A stretch of 64,000 nucleotides of DNA from DATFTF01 sp963825175 (lineage in GTDB: Bacteria; Acidobacteriota; Thermoanaerobaculia; UBA5066; Gp7-AA6), in the NCBI GenBank assembly GCA_963825175.1, contig CAWGSA010000002.1, positions 62,001-126,000 of the forward strand, read 5' to 3'. Made by a program: the position numbers and the translations under genes. The notes beneath the pieces were generated by a model that searched no databases, had not been told where the DNA came from, and saw nothing but the letters and a program-made list of their open reading frames with translations. Position 1 is the first letter of the stretch. The number at the start of each line of letters is the position of its first letter. Positions 26,351 through 35,124 of the stretch are shown one piece after another.

Positions 26351-26489
26351 GGCCGCATCCGGCCGAGCGGACCGCCGGTGCGCAGAGCGCAGATCCCGAT
26401 CGAGCGGAAGCGACGTGGTAGGCCGCATCCGGCCGAGCCGCGTACCAGTGCGGCCATAGGCCGCAGATCCCGATCGAGCGGGAGCGACG
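26351..26489. repeat. Imperfect tandem repeat of about 65-70 bp
   Basis: Two copies (26351-26415 and 26421-26489) share the same outer blocks, GGCCGCATCCGGCCGAGC at the left and GCAGATCCCGATCGAGCGG then AGCGACG at the right. Their central 15-20 bases differ. They fill the space between two convergent genes, and no ORF or hairpin function was seen. Confidence 0.75.
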
Positions 26490-26490
26490 G

Positions 26491-27030
26491 TCACGGGTGC
26501 TTCAAGAATCGAAACCGACGGTAAGCCTTTTGCCCGCGCGGGGCCAAATCCTCGTCCTTGAGGACCGAAATCGAGCCGTCGACCTCGAGGACGGCCATCC
26601 GCACGTCGTCCAAATGCGCCACGCCGTGCTCGCGCAGCGCCGCCATGAGGTCTTCGGCGGTGACACCCTCGTGCTGGCAGTGCGCGGTTTGGACCACGCC
26701 GCGGTTGATGAGCAGAGTGGCGTGCCCCTTCACCAGGCCGGCCAGCGTCCGGGAGCGCGGGACGAAACGGCCGACCGCGAAATTCAGAAGGAGCAGCGCT
26801 CCCGCAGCGATCAGGCCTCCGACCAGGCTGTTGTCGGGGCCCACCATCGCGTTCTGGACAGCGTTGGCGATCAACAGGATCAGAACCAGGTCAAACGGCG
26901 TCATCTGGCCGACTTCGCGCTTGCCCGTCAGACGCAGGCCGATCAGCACGAAAACGTAGACGATCAGGCACCGCAGGAGGATTTCGCCGGCGGCCGTTCC
27001 GAGTTTCCAGAAATCAGACGAAATCGTCAT
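26491..27030 (-). CDS. YetF/DUF421-like membrane protein
   Basis: The 179-residue protein has an N-terminal TM pair (LLRCLIVYVFVLIGLRLTG, then PFDLVLILLIANAVQNAMVG), a third TM (GGLIAAGALLLLNFAVGRF) and a C-terminal cytoplasmic domain with LVKGHATLLINRGVVQTA. It is the YetF/DUF421 family architecture (GKREVGQMTPFDLV is the signature). The family is linked to spore or envelope physiology, but its biochemical role is unknown. It converges with the repeat region and shows no operon partner. Confidence 0.9.
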   Translation of the reverse strand: MTISSDFWKLGTAAGEILLRCLIVYVFVLIGLRLTGKREVGQMTPFDLVLILLIANAVQNAMVGPDNSLVGGLIAAGALLLLNFAVGRFVPRSRTLAGLVKGHATLLINRGVVQTAHCQHEGVTAEDLMAALREHGVAHLDDVRMAVLEVDGSISVLKDEDLAPRGQKAYRRFRFLKHP

Positions 27031-27084
27031 CGCGGTGCGGTTTCGACCCGATTGTACGGGAGGCCGGCAGGCACGGGCTCCGCC

Positions 27085-27564
27085 TCAGGTCGCGGACTCG
27101 AACAGCGATCGCAGCCCAGCCTCGAAGGCCGCGGCCTCCGGCGAGTCCTCCGGCGGCGCCCAGCCCGCGAGCTCCTCGCCAGCCGGCGGCCGGTAAGGCC
27201 CGGCCTTGGCCTCGAAGAAGACGCTTTCCGGCTCCAGGGCGACGAACGTATGCCAGGTGCGGGGCGGAACCTCCACGCCGCAGATTGGGGACGCGGGGGC
27301 GATTACACGGTGATCCAGCGCGGTTCCTTCGTCGGAGAAGAAAACGACGCCGACGCGGCCGGCCACGGCGATCGCCGTTTCGGCCTTCTCCCGCTCCAGA
27401 TGCCGGTGCGGGCGGATGTAAGTCCCGGGCTCCAAAGCGTTCAACAGACGATGGACCAGGTCGGACATCTCGTGGAAGTTGCGGTTCATGCGTCTGCGCG
27501 CGGAGCGCCGGGCCTCGCCGGAGAGCTCGGCCAGGAGCGCTGCCGTGATCCAGCGAGGCGTCAT
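27085..27564 (-). CDS. WbuC-family cupin metalloprotein
   Basis: The 159-residue cupin begins with a helical segment (SARRRMNRNFHEMSDLVHRL) and continues into the barrel with GTYIRPHRHLEREKAETA, where the first metal His pair lies, and VPPRTWHTFVALEPESVFFE, which supplies the last His. The arrangement matches WbuC, which occurs in O-antigen and surface-polysaccharide clusters. No polysaccharide genes are adjacent here, so its role is open. The gene sits 27 bases upstream of the M16 peptidase pair on the same strand. Confidence 0.87.
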   Translation of the reverse strand: MTPRWITAALLAELSGEARRSARRRMNRNFHEMSDLVHRLLNALEPGTYIRPHRHLEREKAETAIAVAGRVGVVFFSDEGTALDHRVIAPASPICGVEVPPRTWHTFVALEPESVFFEAKAGPYRPPAGEELAGWAPPEDSPEAAAFEAGLRSLFESAT

Positions 27565-27591
27565 GCCGGTCCGAGCCCGTGAAGATGCGGT

Positions 27592-28971
27592 CTACGGTTT
27601 GTCCTTGGCGTAGGGTGCGACCTGCTCGTCGACGGCCTTGCGGTCGCCCACGACCACGATCGCGGCGTGGTCGGCCCGGATGTATTTGGCGGTCATCTTC
27701 TGCACGTCGGCCGGCGTGACGGCGTAGACCCTGCGAACAAAGCTGGTCAGGTAGTCGGCGGGCAGTCCGTGCAGATCGACGAACTCGAGCTGCGCGACGA
27801 TGCCGGCGCGCGAGGAGTTCTGGAGCACGAAGGTGCCGGCCAGGTAGTTCTGAATTCCCTGCAGCTCCTTCTCCGAAGGCGGCTCGGCGGAAAGGCGCGC
27901 GATCTCGCCGAAGATCTCCTTCAACGACGCCCCCGTGTCCTTGGTCGTCACGTCGGCGATCTCGACCCAGTAGCCGTCCTTGTAGCGCGAGGCGAGCTGG
28001 CTGAAGGGGGAATACGTGTAGCCCTTCTGTTCGCGGATGTTGGAGGTGATGCGTGAGGCGAAGGATCCGCCGAGCAGGGTGTTGGCGACCACGAGCGGCA
28101 CGTAGTCGGGGTTGGACGGGTCGATGACCGGGAGCCCCACGTTCAACGTCGATTGCACCGCGCCGGGGCGGTCGATCTGGTAGAGGGCCCGCTCGCTCTT
28201 GGGTTGCGGCGGCCTGGCCGTCGGAGGCGTGCCCTTCTTCCAGTCGGCGAAAGCCTTCCGGATCGCGCTTTCCATCGACTTCTCGTCGAAGCGTCCCGCG
28301 ACATAGAGGTGCGATCGCGCCGCGCCGTAGTTGGTGTCATAGAACGCGCGGGCCTGCTCTGCGGTGTAGGCCGCGAGCATCTCCGCGGTCGGAAAGAGAT
28401 GCCCGTAGGGGTGATCGCCGTACAGAACTTCCTGGAACTTCTCGGCGGCCTGCTGCTGGGCCTGGCTCTTGGCGATCGACAGGCGGCGGGCCATGTCCCC
28501 TTTGAGCCGCATGGCCTCTTTCTCGGGAAAGACGGGATGGCGGGCCACGTCGGCGACCAGAGCGACCATGGCGGGGCCGGACTCGGACAGGACATCGCCC
28601 CCGATGTCGGTGCGATCCGGTCCGATCGTGACGTCCAGCGAACCGCCCATGCGCGCGACGGCCTCGGCGATCTGCGTGGCCGACCGCGTCGTGGTTCCCT
28701 GCGTCAGGAGCGTGCCCGTCAGATCGGAGAGCCAGACCTGGCTCGAGCCTTCGTCGATCGCACCGGTGCGCACGCCCAGGCGCACGGTCACCTTCGGCAC
28801 CGTGCCGTAGGAAACGAGCGTCACCGCGAGCCCGTTGTCGAGGCGGAACTGGCGGCTGGCTGGGATCTGGAAGTCCTTGGGCTTGCCGGGCTGCGGGGGG
28901 GCCTGTTTCTCTGCCGCCAGCGGCGCGGCGAGCGCCAACGCGAGAACGACAGCAATGTGTTTGGGTCTCAT
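27592..28971 (-). CDS. M16-family peptidase-like subunit lacking the zinc motif
   Basis: The 459-residue protein has a signal peptide (VVLALALAAPLAAEK) and the M16/pitrilysin fold (FRLDNGLAVTLVSYGTVPKV, then RPGAVQSTLNVGLPVI in the second half with the conserved R-x-x-x-Q). Where catalytic members have HxxEH it reads VWLSDLTGTLLTQG, so it is the non-catalytic partner. The first subunit, with intact HLFEH, is encoded 33 bases upstream on the same strand. Together they form the usual exported processing or degrading heterodimer, analogous to mitochondrial processing peptidase alpha/beta. Confidence 0.93.
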   Translation of the reverse strand: MRPKHIAVVLALALAAPLAAEKQAPPQPGKPKDFQIPASRQFRLDNGLAVTLVSYGTVPKVTVRLGVRTGAIDEGSSQVWLSDLTGTLLTQGTTTRSATQIAEAVARMGGSLDVTIGPDRTDIGGDVLSESGPAMVALVADVARHPVFPEKEAMRLKGDMARRLSIAKSQAQQQAAEKFQEVLYGDHPYGHLFPTAEMLAAYTAEQARAFYDTNYGAARSHLYVAGRFDEKSMESAIRKAFADWKKGTPPTARPPQPKSERALYQIDRPGAVQSTLNVGLPVIDPSNPDYVPLVVANTLLGGSFASRITSNIREQKGYTYSPFSQLASRYKDGYWVEIADVTTKDTGASLKEIFGEIARLSAEPPSEKELQGIQNYLAGTFVLQNSSRAGIVAQLEFVDLHGLPADYLTSFVRRVYAVTPADVQKMTAKYIRADHAAIVVVGDRKAVDEQVAPYAKDKP

Positions 28972-29004
28972 CGGTTTCCCTCCGAACCTTTCTTCTTCCG
29001 CCTG

Positions 29005-30429
29005 CTAGGAGCCGCTCTTGGCGTCGCCCTTGGATTCAGGCTTCGTCTCGGCCTTGGGCTCGATCAGGAGCACGGTCCGATTGGTCGAGCGCAGGTACTC
29101 CTGCGCCGTCTTCTGCAGGAGGGCCGGCGTGATCTTGCGGAACTCGCTCTCGATGCGGTTGATCTCCGAGGGGTCGTCGTCGAAGAGCGCGAAGCAGGCC
29201 AGGAGGTTCGCCCGTCCGAACCCGAACAGGCCTTCGACGCTGTCGTAGACGTCGGAACGGACCTTGACCAGGGCACGGTCGACGGTGTCCTTGTCGACCG
29301 GAGCCTTCTGAAGCTTCTCCACTTCCTCGTCGATCGTCTGGAGGATCGCGTCGGGTGACTTGTCCTTGTCGTAGAAGAGCGAAGCCACCAGGAGCGTGGG
29401 CCCGTTGACCGAGAACATGTCGCCCAGTCCTGGATTGATGCCGCCGCTCACGTTGCCGGTCAGCCCCTTCTTCTGGACAAGGGCCTGGTACAGCCGGCTG
29501 TCCTTGCCCTGGAGCAGGATTTCGTCGAGCAGCCCCATGGCCCAATACTCCGGCGTGCCCCGCGGCGGAACGTGCCAGCCCACCGCGAGCGCGGGCCGCG
29601 TGGCCAGCGCGTCGGCCTTGGTGGCGCGTTTTTCCTTCTCCTGGCGCGGTTCCGCGATGTCGGGCGCCTTGGGCCGGGGCGGCGACGGGATCCCGGCGAA
29701 GAATTTCTCGATCCAGCCGCGCACCGCCGCGCGGTCATAGTCCCCGCTGACGACCAGGACCGCGTTGGAGGGAATGTAGTAGGTCTTGAAGAACTTCTGG
29801 ACGTCGTCGAGCGTCGCCGCGTCCAGGTCCTTCAGGTCGCCGTAGAAATTGTGGGCGTTGTACCAGTTGGTGTTGGCGTACTGCGGCATGTCGAGCCAGG
29901 GGAATCCCCCATAGGGCCGGTTCAGGACGTTGACGCGGACCTCGCTCTTGACCACGCCCTGCTGGTTGGTCAGGTTGTCCTGGTTGATGGAGAGGCCGCG
30001 CATCCGGTCGGCCTCGGCCCACAGCGCCGTCTCCAGCGCGTGCGAGGGAACGATCTCGAAGTAGTTGGTGAAGTCGAACCGCGTCGATCCATTCAGGATG
30101 CCGCCGTTGGACTGGACCAGCCGGATGAACTCCATCTTGCCCAGGTTCTCGGAGCCCTGGAACATCATGTGCTCGAAGAGGTGGGCAAAACCGGTCCGAT
30201 CCCGCGGCTCGATGCGGAACCCGATCCCGTAGTAGACGGCGACGGTCACCTTGGGAGCGGTCGAATCCGGGGACAGGACCACTTTGAGCCCGTTCCCGAG
30301 CTTGTAATACTCCACCGGCACCGTGAATCCGGCGGCCGGCTTCGCGGTCTCGGGGGGCGCAGCGAGCATGGCCGCGGCCCTCGTCATCGCCAGGGCCGCC
30401 GCCAGAGCGGGCAATAGGAATTTCTTCAT
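29005..30429 (-). CDS. M16-family zinc metallopeptidase, catalytic subunit
   Basis: The ATG at 30429 follows GGAGGTCGAC and a signal peptide (LPALAAALAMTRAAAMLAAP), so it is preferred over an upstream in-frame ATG at 30468. The 474-residue protein has the inverted zinc motif HLFEH at about residues 83-87 in FAHLFEHMMFQGSENLG, and the downstream zinc Glu in the GVVKSEVRVNVLNRPYGG block. It cleaves peptides in the periplasm with the partner encoded downstream. Its start codon overlaps the start of the divergent hydrolase gene in a shared CATG, which is discussed as a finding. Confidence 0.94.
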   Translation of the reverse strand: MKKFLLPALAAALAMTRAAAMLAAPPETAKPAAGFTVPVEYYKLGNGLKVVLSPDSTAPKVTVAVYYGIGFRIEPRDRTGFAHLFEHMMFQGSENLGKMEFIRLVQSNGGILNGSTRFDFTNYFEIVPSHALETALWAEADRMRGLSINQDNLTNQQGVVKSEVRVNVLNRPYGGFPWLDMPQYANTNWYNAHNFYGDLKDLDAATLDDVQKFFKTYYIPSNAVLVVSGDYDRAAVRGWIEKFFAGIPSPPRPKAPDIAEPRQEKEKRATKADALATRPALAVGWHVPPRGTPEYWAMGLLDEILLQGKDSRLYQALVQKKGLTGNVSGGINPGLGDMFSVNGPTLLVASLFYDKDKSPDAILQTIDEEVEKLQKAPVDKDTVDRALVKVRSDVYDSVEGLFGFGRANLLACFALFDDDPSEINRIESEFRKITPALLQKTAQEYLRSTNRTVLLIEPKAETKPESKGDAKSGS

Positions 30430-31576
30430 GTCGACCTCCGCCATCGAATCGGCGAGCGATTCTTTCACACCGGCCTGGTGGTTGAGGAGCGCGCATCTCC
30501 AGACGGTGTGGGGCAGATTGGCCCGTCCGCGTCACCTCGTCACATACCGGCGCGAGGTCCTCCCGACGCCGGACGGCGACGAGCTGATCGTCGATCACAG
30601 CGACGGACCGGCCGGGAGTCCCGTGGTCGTTGCCGTGCACGGCCTCGAGGGGAGCTCCTACTCCGTGTACGTACAGGGGATCCTGGCGCTCGCGCGGCGG
30701 CGCGGATGGCGGGGGGCGGCGATGAACTTTCGCTCCTGCGCCCGGGATCCCGAGAACCTTTCCCGCATGCTCTCCAATCGCCGTCCGCGCCTCTATCACT
30801 CGGGGGAAACCGGCGATCTCGACTTCCTCCTCCGCACGCTTTCGAAGAGAGAGCCGTCCGCGCCGCTTCTGGCCGTCGGCGCATCCCTCGGAGGCAACGT
30901 CCTGTTGAAGTGGCTGGGAGAAAATCCGGGGCAGCGGCTGGTGCGGGCGGCGGTTGCTCTCTCCGTTCCGTTCGATCTCGGTTCCGGCGCCCGCGCGCTG
31001 GAGCGCGGACTTGGACCCCTCTACACCGAAACGTTCCTGCGGACCCTCCGCCCCAAAGCCCTGGAGGTGGCCCGCCGCTTTCCCGAGGCCGCCGCCAGGA
31101 TCGACGCCGGGCGCGTCCGGCGCTCGAGGACGTTCTGGGAATTCGACGACGCGGCCAACGCGCCGCTGCACGGGTTCGACGGAGCCGACGACTACTACCG
31201 GAGGGCGAGCTCGCTTCCGCTGCTCGGCACGGTTGCCACGCCGGTGCTCTGCGTTTCCGCGGAGGACGATCCGTTCCTGCCGTCGGAGTGCCTCGATCGA
31301 GCCCGGGCCGGCGCCTCCTCGATGGTCGAGTTCGTCCGTACGCGAAAGGGCGGACACATCGGGTTCGTCGCCGGCGATTTGCCCGGAAGACCGACCTACT
31401 GGGCGGAAGAGACGGCGATCCGGTTCCTCGCCCCTTTCGCCGACGGGCCGCAGGCACCCGTCCCGAGCGAAACCAAGGCCATGGATGGGAACGCCTCTTG
31501 CACATCTCCAACCGGGGAGGGCAGCCATGGGAGAGACCCGGAAGCACGCCGAGCGAAAATACCCGCCTCCCGATGA
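30428..31576 (+). CDS. YheT-like alpha/beta hydrolase
   Basis: The likely start is the ATG at 30428 (AGGAA 9 bases upstream), giving 382 residues. The N-terminus FTPAWWLRSAHLQTVWGRL is the YheT signature, followed by VVVAVHGLEGSSYSVYVQG (oxyanion HG) and the nucleophile elbow LLAVGASLGGNVLLKWLGEN (G-x-S-x-G). The late blocks AEDDPFLPSECL and KGGHIGFV carry the candidate acid and His. The family acts on short acyl esters or lipids; the substrate is unknown. A non-conserved tail of about 40 residues overlaps the next small gene. The start codon abuts that of the divergent M16 gene. Confidence 0.88.
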   Translation: MSTSAIESASDSFTPAWWLRSAHLQTVWGRLARPRHLVTYRREVLPTPDGDELIVDHSDGPAGSPVVVAVHGLEGSSYSVYVQGILALARRRGWRGAAMNFRSCARDPENLSRMLSNRRPRLYHSGETGDLDFLLRTLSKREPSAPLLAVGASLGGNVLLKWLGENPGQRLVRAAVALSVPFDLGSGARALERGLGPLYTETFLRTLRPKALEVARRFPEAAARIDAGRVRRSRTFWEFDDAANAPLHGFDGADDYYRRASSLPLLGTVATPVLCVSAEDDPFLPSECLDRARAGASSMVEFVRTRKGGHIGFVAGDLPGRPTYWAEETAIRFLAPFADGPQAPVPSETKAMDGNASCTSPTGEGSHGRDPEARRAKIPASR

Positions 31577-31712
31577 GGAGATCACGCTTCCGTTTCGGAT
31601 CGTCTGCGGGCGGCTGACCGCGGAGAACGTCCCGCCGGAGCGTAGGGAGGAGACCCGCTGGTCATGGCAGGACGGTCGGAGGTTCGAGGCGGAGTCGAAG
31701 CGAGGAAAGTAG
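31527..31712 (+). CDS. Small charged hypothetical protein
   Basis: The 61-residue product starts at an ATG with GGGGAGGG 5-12 bases upstream, inside the 3' end of the hydrolase gene in another frame. It is highly charged (HAERKYPPPDEEITLPFRIV, then RREETRWSWQDGRRFEAESK) with no TM segment. Codon use is GC-rich, like its neighbours. It ends 1 base before the convergent glgC stop. No family is recognised; the ribosome-binding site and the fit between its neighbours are the support. Confidence 0.55.
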   Translation: MGETRKHAERKYPPPDEEITLPFRIVCGRLTAENVPPERREETRWSWQDGRRFEAESKRGK

Positions 31713-31713
31713 G

Positions 31714-32964
31714 TCAGCCGCGCGGCTTCCCGACTTTCTCTTCTTCCTCTTCCGGCGCTTCGAAGTACTCCGGCGTCGAGTCGGCATCGACCACCGCGCC
31801 GCGCGGAACGGTCATGCGCTCCGGGATGTGGGCGTTCTTGCCGACCGTGGTGATCCCCGGACCGTCGGTCGTCCGCCCCATCTGTCCGACGCGCGCTCCC
31901 TTGCCGACGTGCACCGACTTGTCCAGGATCGCCCGCTCGACGCGCGCCCCGGCGGCGATGGACGTGTCGGTCAGGATCACGGACTCACGGATGACGGCGC
32001 GGGGACCGACGGTCACCCCGGGGGAGAGGATGCTCCTCTCCACACGCGCTCCCTCACCGACCACGCATCCGTCGGTGATCATGCTGTCCTTGACCTCTGC
32101 CCCCAACCGGATGGAGACCGGAGGCCTCTCCTCCGAGCGCGTGTGGATGATCCACGAGCGGTCGTTCAAATCGAGCGGCGGCGGGTCCTTCAACAGATCC
32201 ATCTGCGACTGCCAGTACGCTTCGGTCGTCCCGACGTCCACCCAATAGTCCTCGAACGGGTAGGCGTGCACCTTCATGCTGCTGGCGACCATGCGCGGGA
32301 GGACGTCCTTTCCGAAATCGTGGGACGAGTCGCGCCGCCGGGAGTCCTCCAGCAGGACCTGCGACAACACCGACAGCGGAAAGACATAGATGCCCATCGA
32401 GGCCAGCGTGCCCGGCGGCTCCTTGGGCTTCTCCACGAACTGCGTCACCCGCAGGTCGTCGTCCGTTCCGAGGATGCCCATCCGCGTCGCTTCCTCCCGG
32501 GTCACGTTCAGGGTGGCGATGGTCACGTCGGCAGCCTTGGCCACGTGGTACTCGATCAAGGCGGAGTAGTTCATCTTGTAGATGTGGTCGCCGGACAGGA
32601 CCAGGACGAGATCGGGGCCGCCCCGCTGGACGAAGGAAAGGTTCTGTCCCAGCGCGTCGGCGGTCCCCTTGTACCAGTCGGTGGCCAGCCTTCCCCGATA
32701 GGGCTGGTAGATCTGGACGCCGCCGGAGAAGCCGCGGTCGAGGTCCCACGGACGTCCGGCCCCGATGTGCTCGTTCAACGAGTGGGGGCGGTATTGCGTC
32801 AGGATCATGATGTCGTTGATCCCGGAGTTGACGCAGTTGGACAGCGTGAAGTCGATGATGCGGTACTTCCCGGCGAAGGGAACGGCCGGCTTGGCGCGCT
32901 TGTCGGTGAGCACGCCCAGGCGTGATCCCTCACCGCCCGCGAGGATGACCGCCCGGATCTTCAC
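31714..32964 (-). CDS. glgC: Glucose-1-phosphate adenylyltransferase
   Basis: The 416-residue enzyme makes ADP-glucose from glucose-1-phosphate and ATP, the committed step of bacterial glycogen synthesis. The N-terminus VILAGGEGSRLGVLTDKRAK is the nucleotide-binding loop, SGDHIYKMNY the catalytic Asp block and FVEKPKEPP the Glu-Lys-Pro site. A left-handed helix of hexapeptide repeats occupies the C-terminus (VVGEGARVERSILSPGVTVG). The length fits GlgC. A Glu-rich tail ends the protein. It is translated from the same strand as glgA, 9 bases downstream of it. Confidence 0.97.
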   Translation of the reverse strand: MKIRAVILAGGEGSRLGVLTDKRAKPAVPFAGKYRIIDFTLSNCVNSGINDIMILTQYRPHSLNEHIGAGRPWDLDRGFSGGVQIYQPYRGRLATDWYKGTADALGQNLSFVQRGGPDLVLVLSGDHIYKMNYSALIEYHVAKAADVTIATLNVTREEATRMGILGTDDDLRVTQFVEKPKEPPGTLASMGIYVFPLSVLSQVLLEDSRRRDSSHDFGKDVLPRMVASSMKVHAYPFEDYWVDVGTTEAYWQSQMDLLKDPPPLDLNDRSWIIHTRSEERPPVSIRLGAEVKDSMITDGCVVGEGARVERSILSPGVTVGPRAVIRESVILTDTSIAAGARVERAILDKSVHVGKGARVGQMGRTTDGPGITTVGKNAHIPERMTVPRGAVVDADSTPEYFEAPEEEEEKVGKPRG

Positions 32965-32973
32965 GCTAGGCTC

Positions 32974-34404
32974 TCATCCGCGGGAGCCCCGCGTCCGCTC
33001 GTAGAGCTCGACGTACAGGCGCGCGGACCGGCTCCAGGAGAAGTCCGTCTGCATTCCCCGCACCTGAAGGCGTGTCCATTGCACCGGGTCAGAGTACACC
33101 GGAAGCGTTCGCTCCAAGGCGTGGCCGAGCGCGCTGGGATGGAAATCGTCGAAGAGAATTCCCGTTCCGGTGGGATCGTCGGCATCGCGGATGGTGTCGG
33201 CGAGACCTCCGGTCCGGCGGGCCACCGGGACCGCGCCGTAACGCATCGCGATCATCTGGGTCAGGCCGCAGGGCTCGTAGCGGGAGGGGATCAACAGGGC
33301 GTCCGCTCCGGCGTAGATCCGCCGGGCGTAACGGCCGTCGAAGCGCAGGCGGACGGAGGCCCGACCGCGGTGGACGAGCTCGAGCTGCCCGAAGTCGCGC
33401 TCGAGCGCCGGGTCGCCGGTTCCCAGGAGCACGAACTGGCCCCCGGCCTCGATCCAGCGGACGACACCCGGCCCGGCGATCTCCAGCCCTTTCTGGGAGT
33501 CCAGGCGCGAGACCACGCCCAGGAGCGGCTGCCGCGCGTCCCGCTCGAGACCCGCCTCTTCCTGCAGGGCCGTCTTGTTGGCTGCCCGCCGCGGGAGGGT
33601 GGCGATTCCGAACGGCTGCGCCAACGCCGGATCGGTCTCCGGGTTCCAGACATCAGTGTCGATGCCGTTTAAGATTCCAGCCAGCCTCTCGCGCCGCGCG
33701 TACAGAACGTGCTCCAGTCCGTTGCCGCCCGGGCTCACCTGAATTTCCCGGGCGTAAGTCGGGCTGACGGTCGAGAGAGAGTCGGCCGTCACCAGGGCGA
33801 CACCGAGAAGGGAATCGCGGAAGCGCTGCGGCAACGCGAAGACCGCTTCGGCTCGCGCCAGACCGTAGGCGGCGAGATGTGGCCCGGCGCCTTCGCCGGC
33901 GTAAGGCAGATTGTGAATCGTGAAGAGGGACGCGGCGGAGGAATAGAAGGGATTGCCGCGCCCCTGGGTCGTCAGCCAGTAGATCGCGGCGCCGGCGTGG
34001 TAATCGTGCGCATGCACGACGTCCGGTTTCCACTCGAGGGCTTGCGCGGCCCATAGCCCGGCGAGCGAGAAGAAGATGAACTTGGGCCCGTCCTCGTCGA
34101 TTGACGAGCCGTAGATGCGGCCGTCCTTGGGTATGGGCGGGCCGGTGACCAGCCACACCGGCACGCCGTCGATTGAAGTTTCGAAGATCTCGGCCGTCTG
34201 GTCGCCGGCGCTATGGGGGATCGGGAACATCGTGCGCCACTGCGGCTTCAGACCCGACCAGTCGATCGACCCGTAGCCGGGGATGGCGATCCGGACTTCG
34301 TGGCCGAGAGCCTGGAGCGCTTTGGGCAGCGATCCCACCACGTCGGCCAGACCGCCGACCTTGACGAGCGGCGCGGCCTCCGCCGCCAGGAAGAGGATTC
34401 TCAC
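32974..34404 (-). CDS. glgA: Glycogen synthase (ADP-glucose), GT5
   Basis: The 476-residue GT-B enzyme transfers glucose from ADP-glucose to growing alpha-1,4-glucan. The N-terminal block is KVGGLADVVGSLPKAL (K-x-G-G-L), with HAHDYHAG and GILNGIDTDVWNPETDP in the middle. The C-terminal donor site has VVSRLDSQKG and IPSRYEPCGLTQMIAMRYG with the conserved E-x-x-x-L-x-Q. It is the first gene of a two-gene glycogen unit with glgC. There is no glgB or glgP nearby, so the rest of the pathway lies elsewhere. Confidence 0.97.
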   Translation of the reverse strand: MRILFLAAEAAPLVKVGGLADVVGSLPKALQALGHEVRIAIPGYGSIDWSGLKPQWRTMFPIPHSAGDQTAEIFETSIDGVPVWLVTGPPIPKDGRIYGSSIDEDGPKFIFFSLAGLWAAQALEWKPDVVHAHDYHAGAAIYWLTTQGRGNPFYSSAASLFTIHNLPYAGEGAGPHLAAYGLARAEAVFALPQRFRDSLLGVALVTADSLSTVSPTYAREIQVSPGGNGLEHVLYARRERLAGILNGIDTDVWNPETDPALAQPFGIATLPRRAANKTALQEEAGLERDARQPLLGVVSRLDSQKGLEIAGPGVVRWIEAGGQFVLLGTGDPALERDFGQLELVHRGRASVRLRFDGRYARRIYAGADALLIPSRYEPCGLTQMIAMRYGAVPVARRTGGLADTIRDADDPTGTGILFDDFHPSALGHALERTLPVYSDPVQWTRLQVRGMQTDFSWSRSARLYVELYERTRGSRG

Positions 34405-34486
34405 GGGCTCGGTGTCCCCTGGTTGGAGGCGGGAACGATGATCGAGAAACGCGGCATGGGAACGGGCGGCGGCGAGTCCCCGTGGG

Positions 34487-34720
34487 CTACGCCGCCTTCC
34501 TTGCCCTGGCCGCGGTCTCTGGTTTTGCCGTCCTGGCGGCGAGCCGGTGCGCGCCTCCGGTCTGCCCGAGGGAAACGATTGTGAGGAAGAAGTCGTTCTG
34601 GCCCCACTCGAAGAGGCGGCCGCCGGGGATGGGGCCTTCGCGGGTCGGGACGACTTCCTTCCAGTTATCGCCGGCCGGCTTCGCGAGATCGACCGCCGTG
34701 AAAGAACCGATCGGGGTCAC
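34487..34720 (-). pseudogene. Fragment resembling S9 prolyl oligopeptidase, or a small coupled ORF
   Basis: A GTG at 34720 overlaps the upstream stop (GTGA) and opens 77 codons. The first part, SFTAVDLAKPAGDNWKEVVP followed by TREGPIPGGRLF, strongly resembles an internal piece of prolyl oligopeptidase (the I-D-L-x-x-P....W-x-E-V/L-V/I-P strand of its propeller). It has neither the N-terminal region nor the catalytic domain. The rest (EWGQNDFFLTIVSLGQTGG, then RLAARTAKPETAARARKAA) is unremarkable. It is most easily read as a gene remnant filling the 312-base gap between glgA and the next gene. The overlap leaves open a genuine small protein. Confidence 0.35.
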
Positions 34721-35097
34721 TGGATGGAGACGACGATGCCGTTCTCGAAGACGACGGTCTTTCCGACCGTGGAATAGATCCACTTCTCCCTGGTGGCGCC
34801 GGACTCCGTCGTTTCCGTCTGCGTTTCCGATGGAGGGCCGAGCAGCGCGCGCACCTGATCGGGGGTCATGTTCTCGGTGATCTGGCCCCCGGACGTTCCG
34901 GAGTCCAACGCGCTCTGGGCCGTCTCCCGCGCGGCGTTGCGCTGGGCTTCACCGCGGGCCACTTCGCGGGCCCTCTCGATCGGGGCCTTCGACTCGGCCG
35001 CCTCCGGCTCCTTGCTGGCCAGCAGCCCGGATCGGGTAATGACCCACCATCCGAGCACGAGAACGATCAGGAGGGCGAAGAGCCTTCCGAGGGACAT
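34717..35097 (-). CDS. Membrane-anchored SmpA/BamE-like small protein
   Basis: The 126-residue protein has an N-terminal TM anchor (LGRLFALLIVLVLGWWVITR), a charged linker (SKAPIERAREVARGEAQRNA) and a C-terminal SmpA/OmlA-like repeat: ITENMTPDQVRALLGPPSET, then REKWIYSTVGKTVVFENG. The M-T-x-x-Q-V-x-x-x-L-G-x-P motif is diagnostic of the BamE/SmpA fold used in envelope proteins. BamE itself is a lipoprotein; this one keeps a TM anchor instead, so it is a relative rather than BamE. A TATAAA -10 like element lies about 12 bases upstream of the ATG. Confidence 0.75.
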   Translation of the reverse strand: MSLGRLFALLIVLVLGWWVITRSGLLASKEPEAAESKAPIERAREVARGEAQRNAARETAQSALDSGTSGGQITENMTPDQVRALLGPPSETQTETTESGATREKWIYSTVGKTVVFENGIVVSIQ

Positions 35098-35124
35098 GGT
35101 GCGGGCATTTTATATTGAAATGAG

